From an uncultured Collinsella sp. (GTDB lineage Bacteria > Actinomycetota > Coriobacteriia > Coriobacteriales > Coriobacteriaceae), in the NCBI GenBank assembly GCA_902492855.1, contig CABUMU010000078.1, forward strand, positions 1-9,248: a DNA stretch of 9,248 bases. The letters are read 5' to 3'. Positions 1 through 6,163 of the stretch are shown here, piece after piece. The position numbers and the translations under genes are program-made. The notes beneath the pieces were generated by a model that saw nothing but the letters and a program-made list of their open reading frames with translations, was not told the DNA's origin and ran no database searches. How positions within the stretch are numbered: position 1 is the stretch's first letter; every line of letters begins with the position of its first letter.

Positions 1-154
1 GCTCCTGGAGCTGCTGACCGATGCCGGCGTCGGCACCGTGATTCATTCCACCGAGACGGCTTACGAGTTCGATACGCATCCGCATCCGCTTTCGACGTTT
101 GCTGCGCGTCTGACCGAGAACCTTGACGAGGTCGAGAAGCTTCAGACGGTCTAG
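1..154 (+). CDS. argB: C-terminal end of probable acetylglutamate kinase (partial)
   Basis: The frame from base 2 to the TAG at 152-154 is open and encodes the last 50 residues of a protein whose start lies outside the window. The first visible residues, LLELLTDAGVGTVI, match the end of acetylglutamate kinases, where a conserved LLLE-TD-GIGT stretch closes the nucleotide-binding fold. That enzyme phosphorylates N-acetylglutamate in the cytoplasm, the second step of arginine synthesis. The position 69 bp upstream of argD supports this, because argB and argD are adjacent in many arginine clusters. About 35 residues follow the GVGT stretch, rich in charged residues and His-Pro pairs, which is longer than the usual ArgB tail. 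The assignment rests on a short stretch plus context. Confidence 0.65.
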   Translation, partial: LLELLTDAGVGTVIHSTETAYEFDTHPHPLSTFAARLTENLDEVEKLQTV

Positions 155-223
155 CTGACCCGCAGCCGCCCCATTCCTGCACCCATAGCCCCGCGCCGTC
201 TGGCGCCCAACGAAAGGCATCTC

Positions 224-1507
224 ATGTCACTTGCAGCTCAGCAATCGCTTGAATCCCATTACGTTATGCATACCTTTGGCCGCTCTCCGGTCGAGTTTGT
301 CGAGGGTCACGGCATGAAGCTCACCGGCGACGATGGCCGTGAGTACCTCGACTTTCTTGCCGGCATCGGCGTGTGCAGCCTAGGTCATGGCGACCCGGCC
401 GTGCTCTCGGCGCTCGAGGCACAGACCAAAAAGCTCATGCATGTCTCCAATTACTTCTACATCGAGCAGCGCGGACAGGTCGCGGCGCTGCTGTCCAAGC
501 TTGCTAACGACGACGTAGATGGTGCGCGCGTGCTTACCGATGCCATTGTCGCCGGCGATGAGACCACGGCAGCTGCTCTTGGTGCCCCGGCTGCGGATGA
601 GCAGGTTTGGGAGACCTTCTTTGCCAACTCTGGCGCCGAGGCCAACGAGGGCTCGATGAAGCTCGCGCGCCTGTACGCCAAGCGTGCCGGTAATGGCGGC
701 AACACCATCGTGTGCATGCGCGGCGGCTTCCACGGCCGTACGCTCGAGACCATTGCCGCTACCATGCAGGATTGGCTGCAGGACAGCTTCCGCCCGCTGC
801 CGGGTGGCTTTGTGGCCTGCACGCCCAACGATGTGGACGAGCTGCGTGCGATCTTTAAGCAGCTGGGGAGCGAGATTTGTGCCGTGATGCTCGAGCCGAT
901 CCAGGGTGAGAGTGGCGTGCACCCCATGACCGAGGAGTTTATGGCGGCAGCGCGCGACCTGGCACACGAAGTGGGCGCCGTGCTTATCGCCGACGAGGTC
1001 CAGTGCGGCATCTTCCGCTCCGGCAAGCCGTTTGCATTCCAAACCTATGGCGTGGAGCCCGACATCATGAGCCTAGCCAAGGGCATTGCCGATGGCGTGC
1101 CCATGGGTGCCGTCGTGGCAAAGAAGGAGATTGCCGACGTGTTTAAGCCGGGCGACCACGGCTCGACCTTTGGCGGTAGCTGCTTGGCCGTCGCGGCGTG
1201 CGCCGTGACGCTCTCCGCGCTCGTGCGCGGCGATTATGCCGACCATGCTGCCAAGGTAGGCGCCTATATGGAGGCAAAGCTCGCCAAGCTGCCGCACGTG
1301 ACCGAGGTACGTGGTCGCGGCTTGATGCTCGGCTGTGATCTGGACGATACTGCGGGTGATGCACACGACGTTGTGGCCGGCGCGCTGGCCGCCGGTGCCG
1401 TGATTAACGCTACGGGTGCGCATACGCTGCGTTTCCTGCCGCCACTCGTCTGCGAGGAAGCCGACGTGGACAGTCTGATCGAGATTCTGTCGGGTGTTTT
1501 GGGCTAA
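224..1507 (+). CDS. argD: Acetylornithine aminotransferase (PLP-dependent, class III)
   Basis: The 427-residue protein is a class III aminotransferase that converts N-acetylglutamate semialdehyde to N-acetylornithine in cytoplasmic arginine synthesis; family members can also act in the succinyl-DAP step of lysine synthesis. Visible signatures are NSGAEANE (135-142), which binds the PLP phosphate, GGFHGRT (167-173), the cofactor aspartate in ADEVQCG (D257), and the Schiff-base lysine in SLAKGIADGVPMGA (K286). HGSTFGGS (312-319) follows. An AAAGG ribosome binding site lies just before the ATG. The gap to the upstream gene contains a small GCGCC-GTCT-GGCGC hairpin (193-206). Oddly, about 38 residues separate the SKL (91-93) and the FFANSGAEA block, where the family usually has about 8, so there is an Ala/Asp-rich insertion at roughly 95-129. 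No argF or argG follows within the window. Confidence 0.93.
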   Translation: MSLAAQQSLESHYVMHTFGRSPVEFVEGHGMKLTGDDGREYLDFLAGIGVCSLGHGDPAVLSALEAQTKKLMHVSNYFYIEQRGQVAALLSKLANDDVDGARVLTDAIVAGDETTAAALGAPAADEQVWETFFANSGAEANEGSMKLARLYAKRAGNGGNTIVCMRGGFHGRTLETIAATMQDWLQDSFRPLPGGFVACTPNDVDELRAIFKQLGSEICAVMLEPIQGESGVHPMTEEFMAAARDLAHEVGAVLIADEVQCGIFRSGKPFAFQTYGVEPDIMSLAKGIADGVPMGAVVAKKEIADVFKPGDHGSTFGGSCLAVAACAVTLSALVRGDYADHAAKVGAYMEAKLAKLPHVTEVRGRGLMLGCDLDDTAGDAHDVVAGALAAGAVINATGAHTLRFLPPLVCEEADVDSLIEILSGVLG

Positions 1508-1591
1508 CGCGGCGCAATAACTCAATTTGGACCGAGTTCCGGACTGCGGACGTGCCCTATGCGGCATGATTCAGCGGTCTGGAACCCGTTT

Positions 1592-1612
1592 TGCCTTAGA
1601 TTTGCTAAGGCA
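1592..1612 (+). terminator. Hairpin downstream of argD, possible weak terminator
   Basis: A perfect 8-bp stem, TGCCTTAG pairing with CTAAGGCA around the loop ATTTG, begins 85 bp after the argD stop. It lacks a T tract on its 3' side, so intrinsic termination is doubtful. It is the only strong stem-loop between argD and the AT-rich element that follows. Confidence 0.3.
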
Positions 1613-1623
1613 GGGAGACCTGC

Positions 1624-1840
1624 TGGTCAAAAAACATCAAATATGAGTACTGTTACCGATTTGGTAGCAGCAATTGTGGACTAATAAGGCCAGATAGCAA
1701 GTCGAAATGGCGATGAAAGCATGCTTTTGATCTAACTGTTAGTCCTTATAATGGACATATGTTGCGTAACTTAAGCAAATGCTGTCTTTTTATATGTTGC
1801 AAACAAAGTAGCAGTACTCATTTTTGCCATTTTTTGACCA
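1624..1840. mobile_element. AT-rich 217-bp element with 33-bp terminal inverted repeats (MITE-like)
   Basis: The left arm (1624-1656) and the reverse complement of the right arm (1808-1840) both begin TGGTCAAAAAA and share ATGAGTACTG followed by YTAC; 28 of the 33 positions match. The interior is much richer in A and T than the surrounding genes and has no sizeable ORF. It contains a hairpin (1650-1670, CTGTTACC/GGTAGCAG), the palindrome AAAGCATGCTTT (1716-1727), and a smaller inverted pair GGACTAA/TTAGTCC (1678-1684, 1739-1745). No target-site duplication is obvious. Size, arms and lack of coding capacity fit a non-autonomous miniature transposable element, but paired regulatory sites around a small RNA would look similar. 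No transposase is visible nearby. Confidence 0.5.
1725..1752 (+). promoter_or_regulatory. Candidate promoter inside the inverted-repeat element
   Basis: A perfect TATAAT -10 box lies at 1747-1752, with TTTTGA at 1725-1730 as a poor -35 candidate 16 bp upstream. Transcription would run rightward through the right arm and into the repeat array, antisense to tRNA-Val. In AT-rich sequence such a box can arise by chance. Confidence 0.3.
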
Positions 1841-1891
1841 CGGACCTTGAAATAAGGGGTCCTTAGGGTTCGAATCCCATGCACTGGGCCC

Positions 1892-1932
1892 AAACAAAAA
1901 CGGTCCCCTTGCGAGGACCGTTTCCAATTCTG
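1892..1932 (-). terminator. Terminator-type hairpin, spacer A of the array
   Basis: A 9-bp stem, AAACGGTCC (1898-1906) with GGACCGTTT (1915-1923), is followed on the minus strand by a T-rich run (complement of AAACAAAAA at 1892-1900). It differs from spacer C at only three positions: one in the loop and two at the tRNA-proximal end. In the minus direction it lies just after the 18-nt tRNA-Val remnant at 1933-1950. Confidence 0.6.
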
Positions 1933-2077
1933 TGGTGGGCGATGAGGGATGTCCGCGTGCGGCTGGCGCCGCCCGCATCCGCTTTGTCGCTCCGCTCCTC
2001 GCGTGCTGCGCTGGAAAACGCTTCGCGTTTCCTCAGCTTCGCACCCTGTCGGGTTCGAATCCCTCTGCGATGGGCCC

Positions 2078-2118
2078 AAAAAAGAAAGGCTTCCATTGCT
2101 GGGAGCCTATCAAATCAG
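2078..2118 (-). terminator. Terminator-type hairpin, spacer B of the array
   Basis: On the + strand AGGCTTCCA (2087-2095) pairs with TGGGAGCCT (2100-2108) around TTGC, with one T-G wobble. On the minus strand the stem carries one C-A mismatch and is followed by a T-rich run (complement of AAAAAAGAA, 2078-2086). The stem sequence is unrelated to spacers A and C, yet length and position are the same. Confidence 0.55.
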
Positions 2119-2261
2119 TGGTGGGCGATGAGGGATGTCCGCGTGCGGCTCCGCCGCCCGCATCCGCTTCGTCGCTTCGCTCCTCGCGTGCTGCGCTGGA
2201 AAACGCTTCGCGTTTCCTCAGCTCCGCACCCTTGCGGGTTCGAATCCCATGAAATGGGCCC

Positions 2262-2302
2262 AAACAAAAACGGTCCCCTTTCGAGGACCGTTTCCAATTC
2301 AA
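2262..2302 (-). terminator. Rho-independent terminator of tRNA-Val (spacer C)
   Basis: The stem AAACGGTCC (2268-2276) with GGACCGTTT (2285-2293) begins 10 nt beyond the encoded CCA of tRNA-Val. On the minus strand it is followed by a TTTTTGTTT-type run (complement of 2262-2270), the classical intrinsic terminator layout for the tRNA transcript. Confidence 0.75.
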
Positions 2303-2378
2303 TGGTGGGCGATGAGGGATTCGAACCCCCAGCCTTGTGCGTGTAAAGCACCTGCGCTAACCGTTGCGCCAATCGCCC
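2303..2378 (-). tRNA. tRNA-Val, anticodon UAC
   Basis: The minus strand folds as a complete 76-nt tRNA with encoded CCA. The acceptor stem GGGCGAT pairs perfectly with ATCGCCC, the D stem is GCGC/GCGC, and the T arm is GGGGG-TTCGAAT-CCCTC. The anticodon loop TTTACAC places TAC at positions 34-36, which decodes valine codons GUA and GUG. The first pair of the anticodon stem (27-43) is G-A, so that stem has four Watson-Crick pairs. A TATACT promoter element lies upstream and a terminator downstream, so it is probably a single-gene transcript. Its last 18 nt recur twice in the adjacent array. Confidence 0.93.
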
Positions 2379-2388
2379 GTGCGGAGAG

Positions 2389-2394
2389 AGTATA
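2389..2394 (-). promoter_or_regulatory. -10 box of the tRNA-Val promoter
   Basis: The minus strand reads TATACT here, 10 bp before the mature 5' end of tRNA-Val, which would give a leader of only a few nucleotides. No convincing -35 box is visible; GGTGAA at 2417-2412 is at the right distance but is a weak match. Confidence 0.5.
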
Positions 2395-2508
2395 GCAAAA
2401 CAATCGCCTCATTCACCTCATATCCATTAAAGGTAACTCGCGCGTGTCACAGCGGAGCTGATTCAGTTGAGATTGCCTGAACATTCCGCCCCTCTTTACG
2501 CCCTCGGG

Positions 2509-2514
2509 TATACT
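2509..2514 (+). promoter_or_regulatory. -10 box of the asnB promoter
   Basis: TATACT lies 51 bp before the asnB ATG in the divergent tRNA-Val/asnB gap. No clear TTGACA-like -35 element is at 16-18 bp; TTCCGC at 2484-2489 is the nearest weak candidate. The leader would be about 45 nt and ends with the ribosome binding site AGAGGGG (about 2552-2557). Confidence 0.45.
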
Positions 2515-2565
2515 CAAAAGCTACTGATTCGATTTGATGCCCAGCAACAGCAGAGGGGATAGTAT

Positions 2566-4446
2566 ATGTGCGGTTTTGTCGGTTTTGTCGGTGGGACGGA
2601 TAACCAATCCGAGGTGCTCACCAAGATGATGGACCGCATCGTCCATCGCGGTCCCGACATGGGCGGTCAGTTTATCGACGGCCGCGTTGCCCTCGGCTTC
2701 CGCCGCCTGTCGATCCTCGACCTGACCGAGGCTGGCGCCCAACCCATGGCCAACGAGGACGGTAGCGTCGTCATCGTCTTCAACGGCGAGATCTACAACT
2801 TCCAAGAACTCCGTTCCGAGCTCGAGGCCAAGGGCTACAAGTTCCACTGCGGCGCCGACACCGAGAGCCTCCTGCACGGCTACGAGGAGTGGGGCGAGGC
2901 CGTTCTCGATCGCCTGCGCGGTATGTACGCCTTCGTCATCTGGGACAAAAAGAAGAACAAGCTTTTTGGCGCCCGCGACATCTTTGGCATCAAGCCGCTC
3001 TACTACTATCCCATGGCCGATGCGGGCGACGGCGCTCCGGGCGTGCTCTTTGGTTCCGAGATCAAGAGCTTCCTGGACTACCCGCACTTCCACAAGGCGG
3101 TCAACAAAAAGGCTCTGCGTCCGTACATGACGCTGCAGTATTCGGCAACCGAGGAGACCTTCTTCGAGGGTGTCTACAAGCTGCCGCCGGCGCACTACTT
3201 TACCGTCGATATCCCGACCGGCAAGATGAACATCGAGCGTTACTGGGATTGCGATTACTCTGCCGTCGAGAAGCCGTTCGAAGAGTATGTCGATGAGCTG
3301 GACGAGGTCGTGCACGAGAGCGTCGAGGCCCATCGCATCGCCGACGTCAAGGTCGCGTCGTTCCTCTCCGGTGGCGTCGACTCCAGCTACATCGCCGCTT
3401 GCCTCATGCCCGACAAGACCTTCTCGGTGGGCTTTGACTACAAGAACTTCAACGAGACCAACTACGCCAAGGAGCTTTCCGATAAGCTCGGCGTCGAAAA
3501 CGTTCGCAAGATGATTACCGCCGACGAGTTCTTCGGTGCGCTCGAGGACATCCAGTATCACATGGACGAGCCGCAGTCCAACCTGTCTTCCGTGCCGCTG
3601 TGGTTCTTGGCCGAGATGGCCCGCAAGGACGTCACCGTGGTGCTTTCGGGCGAAGGCGCCGACGAACTCTTTGGCGGCTACGCCTACTACGAGGATACGG
3701 TCCCGGTGCGCAAGTACAAAAAGATGGTGCCGCTGCCCGTCCGTCGCGCGCTCGGTAACCTGGCGCTGCATATGCCGTACTTCAAGGGACATAACTTCCT
3801 GGTCAAGGGTGCCGAGATCCCCGAGAAGTCGTTCCTGGGACAGGCTCTGGTATGGCCGGAGCGCGAGGTCGACGGCGTGCTCAAGCCCGAGTACAACACC
3901 GGCGACGGCGCCTTCGAGCTCGCTGCACCCATCTACGCACGCGTGAAGGGTCAGCCCGAACTGGTCAAGAAGCAGTACCTGGACATGAACATGTGGCTCC
4001 CGGGCGACATTCTGCTCAAGGCCGACAAGATGTGCATGGCACACTCGCTGGAGCTGCGCGTGCCCTTCCTGGACCGCAAAGTCATGGAGTTCGCCGAGCA
4101 CATTCCCGACCGCTACCGCATCAACGAGAACGGCAACAAACAGGTACTCCGCCACGCTGCCAACAAGTCGCTGCCCGATGAGTGGGCCACCCGTCCCAAG
4201 GTGGGCTTCCCGGTGCCGATTGTCTACTGGCTGCGCGAGCAAAAGTGGTACGACTATGTCAAGGAGTACTTCACCGCGCCGTGGGCAAGCGAGTTCTTCA
4301 ATACCGACGAGCTTATGCACCTGCTCGATCTGCACTTTGCGGGCAAGGGCGATTTCCAGCGCAAGATCTATACGCCGCTCGTGTTCCTAGTGTGGTACAA
4401 GCGCTTCTTTATCGACGAGGGCCAGCCTTCTGTTCAGGCTGCCTAG
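2566..4446 (+). CDS. asnB: Asparagine synthase (glutamine-hydrolysing), AsnB type
   Basis: The 626-residue cytoplasmic enzyme makes asparagine from aspartate, ATP and glutamine. The N-terminal class II glutaminase domain (about 1-210) begins MCGFVGFVGG, so removing Met exposes the nucleophilic Cys2; this fixes the start, which also has an AGAGGGG ribosome binding site. Further glutaminase landmarks are HRGPD (27-31), FNGEIYN (72-78) and GADTE (96-100). The synthetase domain carries the PP-loop SGGVDSS (268-274), SGEGADELFGGY (361-372) and the conserved GDILLKADKMCMAHSLELRVPFLD region (about 480-503). The length matches bacterial AsnB. The gene stands alone between its own promoter and terminator. 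AsnB-like amidotransferases also amidate other substrates, including peptidoglycan residues in some Gram-positives, so the exact acceptor is inferred from overall similarity. Confidence 0.92.
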   Translation: MCGFVGFVGGTDNQSEVLTKMMDRIVHRGPDMGGQFIDGRVALGFRRLSILDLTEAGAQPMANEDGSVVIVFNGEIYNFQELRSELEAKGYKFHCGADTESLLHGYEEWGEAVLDRLRGMYAFVIWDKKKNKLFGARDIFGIKPLYYYPMADAGDGAPGVLFGSEIKSFLDYPHFHKAVNKKALRPYMTLQYSATEETFFEGVYKLPPAHYFTVDIPTGKMNIERYWDCDYSAVEKPFEEYVDELDEVVHESVEAHRIADVKVASFLSGGVDSSYIAACLMPDKTFSVGFDYKNFNETNYAKELSDKLGVENVRKMITADEFFGALEDIQYHMDEPQSNLSSVPLWFLAEMARKDVTVVLSGEGADELFGGYAYYEDTVPVRKYKKMVPLPVRRALGNLALHMPYFKGHNFLVKGAEIPEKSFLGQALVWPEREVDGVLKPEYNTGDGAFELAAPIYARVKGQPELVKKQYLDMNMWLPGDILLKADKMCMAHSLELRVPFLDRKVMEFAEHIPDRYRINENGNKQVLRHAANKSLPDEWATRPKVGFPVPIVYWLREQKWYDYVKEYFTAPWASEFFNTDELMHLLDLHFAGKGDFQRKIYTPLVFLVWYKRFFIDEGQPSVQAA

Positions 4447-4472
4447 CCTCGGCTTACGAACGCCTGCGCGTA

Positions 4473-4496
4473 ACGGCTCCTCCGGGAGCCGTTTTT
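4473..4496 (+). terminator. Rho-independent terminator of asnB
   Basis: ACGGCTCC (4473-4480) pairs perfectly with GGAGCCGT (4485-4492) around the loop TCCG, followed by five Ts. It begins 27 bp after the asnB stop and separates asnB from the downstream gene series. Confidence 0.9.
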
Positions 4497-4514
4497 GCGT
4501 GGGTGCGTTTCAGT

Positions 4515-4523
4515 TACTATAAA
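4515..4523 (+). promoter_or_regulatory. Candidate -10 region upstream of the MurE-type gene
   Basis: TACTATAAA contains overlapping -10 candidates (TACTAT 4515-4520, TATAAA 4518-4523) between the asnB terminator and the next start codon, 36-44 bp before the ATG. A good -35 box is not evident. The terminator just upstream makes a promoter here necessary for the downstream genes. Confidence 0.45.
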
Positions 4524-4558
4524 AACCGTCCCTGCCAAATGGCTGAGAAAGGTGAAAG

Positions 4559-6121
4559 ATGCACCATTCGGATTCCGCGACCGTGACCACGGTCGATACG
4601 CTTGCCAAGCTTCTCGACGTGTGCGGCGAGCTGCGCGCATCAGAGCAGGTTGACGAGCGTGCCGTGACCGGCTGCTCGTTTGATTCGCGCGTGGTCTCGG
4701 CAGGTGACGTATTCTTTTGCAAAGGTGCTGCCTTTAAGCCCGCGTTTTTGAGCATGGCGCTCGATGCGGGCGCCGTCGCATTTGTGTGCGAGGAGTCGCT
4801 GGTCGAGTCTCTGGAGCCGCTGGCGAAGGAGAGCGGTGCTGCGATGCTGGTTGTTGATAGTGTTCGCACGGCCATGGCCCTGTTGCCGCCGGAGGTCTAC
4901 GACCGTCCCGACCACGACGTCAAGATCGTGGGCATCACCGGCACCAAGGGAAAGACCACGGCCGCTTTTATGCTCCAGTCGATTATCAAGGCGGCGGGCG
5001 AGTCCTGCGGCATAATCGGCTCGGTGAGTACCGACGATGGTATCGAGTGCTACGAGAGCACCAACACCACGCCCGAGGCCCCCGAGGTTTGGCGCCATAT
5101 CGCCAACTGCCGCACGTCCGGTCGCCAGTCCATGGTCATGGAGGTCTCGAGCCAGGCGCTCAAGTACCAACGCGTCGAGAATCTGCCGTTTGACGTGGCG
5201 TGCTTCCTCAACATCGGCCGCGACCACATCTCGCCGATCGAACACCCCACATTTGAGGATTATTTTGAGAGCAAACTCAGGATCTTTGACCAGGCAAAGA
5301 CTGCCGTGGTGAATCTGGGCACCGAAGAGGTCGACCGTGTGCTGGAGGCAGCGTCGACGGCCGAGCGCTTGGTGACCGTTGGCGTCGAGCATCCCGAGGC
5401 GAGCCTGTGGGCGAGCGACGTACGCATGGTCGGCTTTAGCATCGAGTTCAACTTGCATGGCCTGTGTGCCGACGAGTCCGAGGCGGGGGAGAAGGTCCTG
5501 CTGGGCATCGCGGGCGACTTTAACGTGGAGAACGCGCTGGTCGCTATCGCCGCCGCGCGCGAGATCGGCATCGGTATCGAGGCTATCAAGAAGGGCCTCT
5601 CCAAACTGCGTGTGCCGGGCCGTATGGAGGTCGTGGAGTCGAAGGACGGCCGCGTGATCTGCGTCGTCGACTATGCGCACAACCAGCTTTCGTTCCGTTC
5701 GCTTTTCTCGTCGGTCAAGCGCGCGTTTCCCGCCAGCCCGGTCATCGCGGTGTTTGGCGCTGCCGGCAGCAAGGCGTAGGAGCGCCGCGAGCAGCTTCCG
5801 CGCGAGGCCGCACCGTATTCCGACCTGATGATCTTTGCCAATGAGGACCCGGCTCACGAGGACCCGATGAAGGTCTGTCGCGAGCTTGCCGAACATGTTC
5901 CCGACGATACGCCGAACAAGATCATCCTCGATCGCGAAGCTGCCGTGCATGCGGCGTTCAAGGCGGCGCGCGAGGAGTACGTCAACCCCGATGCTCCTAC
6001 CATTGTCTTGCTGCTGGCAAAGGGTGACGAGGAGCTCATGCACGTGGGCGACGAGTTCGTGCCCATCGAGAGCGACCTTTCGTTGGCCAATCGCCTGATC
6101 GATGTTACCCAGTTTGACTAA
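4559..6121 (+). pseudogene. murE: MurE-type UDP-MurNAc-peptide ligase interrupted by an in-frame TAG
   Basis: Mur ligases of this type add the third amino acid to UDP-MurNAc-L-Ala-D-Glu in cytoplasmic peptidoglycan synthesis. An AAAGGTG site precedes the ATG. The first 406 codons hold the ATP P-loop GITGTKGKTT (125-134), TNTTPE (168-173), MEVSSQAL (194-201), NIGRDHISPIEHPT followed by the likely carbamylated lysine K239, GDFNVENA (319-326), VPGRMEVV (352-359) and DYAH (371-374). Codon 407 (5777-5779) is TAG. The same frame then continues for 113 codons with the expected C-terminal domain: NEDPAHEDP (428-436), aligned with the family's DNPR substrate motif, and AKGDEEL, aligned with GKGHE. Read through, the protein has 520 positions, a normal MurE length, so one base change explains the break. 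The 406-residue product would lack most of domain 3. Ala stands where DAP-type enzymes have Arg, pointing to a diamine other than meso-DAP. It may be a mutated gene, a decaying paralogue or a sequence error. Confidence 0.85.
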
Positions 6122-6130
6122 TGAACCATG

Positions 6131-6163
6131 ATGGCGGCGGCGCCCTGAGTGCGCTGTCGCCAT
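6131..6163 (+). other. Stem-loop between the MurE-type gene and the HAD gene
   Basis: ATGGCG (6131-6136) pairs with CGCCAT (6158-6163), and inside it GGCGC pairs with GCGCT around CCTGAGT. It starts 10 bp after the murE-frame stop and has no T tract. It could stabilise the mRNA or act in processing; a Rho-independent terminator is unlikely. Confidence 0.35.

Larger units (their letters stand above)
1866..2302. repeat. tRNA-Val-derived repeat array with terminator spacers
   Basis: Two nearly identical units (1933-2077, 145 bp; 2119-2261, 143 bp) alternate with three 41-bp spacers (1892-1932, 2078-2118, 2262-2302). A partial unit end at 1866-1891 precedes the first spacer. Each full unit starts with TGGTGGGCGATGAGGGAT, an exact complement of the last 18 nt of the neighbouring tRNA-Val including CCA (1933-1950, 2119-2136, and 2303-2320 in the tRNA itself). 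A GC-rich core follows, then GGGTTCGAATCCC (1866-1878, 2051-2063, 2236-2248), a tRNA T-arm sequence in the opposite orientation, and finally GGGCCC. The cores keep two hairpins: GCGGC/GCCGC (1959-1972, 2145-2157) and GGAAAACGCTTCGCGTTTCC (2013-2032, 2198-2217). The whole stretch is open in several frames, but the translations are repeat artefacts with no ribosome binding site or family match. It could have come from tandem tRNA duplications that decayed, or from repeated insertion at the tRNA 3' end. Confidence 0.8.

Noticed and set aside
1866..2302. CRISPR array (regular repeats and equal-length spacers)
   Set aside because: The repeats are about 145 bp, far too long for CRISPR. Two of three spacers are nearly identical terminators, and no cas gene is visible.
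1771..2395. Several overlapping 60-155-residue frames on both strands over the repeat array
   Set aside because: They are translations of repeated tRNA fragments and hairpin cores, in several frames at once, without ribosome binding sites.
2521..4335. 604-residue open frame on the minus strand opposite asnB
   Set aside because: asnB on the + strand has a full set of family motifs and a ribosome binding site. The antisense frame shows no recognisable motif and is expected from GC-rich third-position bias.
5777..5779. Reassigned UAG codon (amber read as an amino acid by altered code)
   Set aside because: TAG ends the argB tail, asnB, the HAD gene and murI in this window, each at the expected family end, so UAG is an ordinary stop here.
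5828..6121. Separate small gene encoding the Mur ligase C-terminal domain
   Set aside because: It is in the same frame as the interrupted gene, its first ATG lies inside the domain, and no ribosome binding site precedes it.
4640..6163. 507-residue minus-strand frame spanning the MurE-type gene and its TAG
   Set aside because: It has no family features and mirrors the codon bias of the + strand gene. That it runs across the stop does not indicate a gene.
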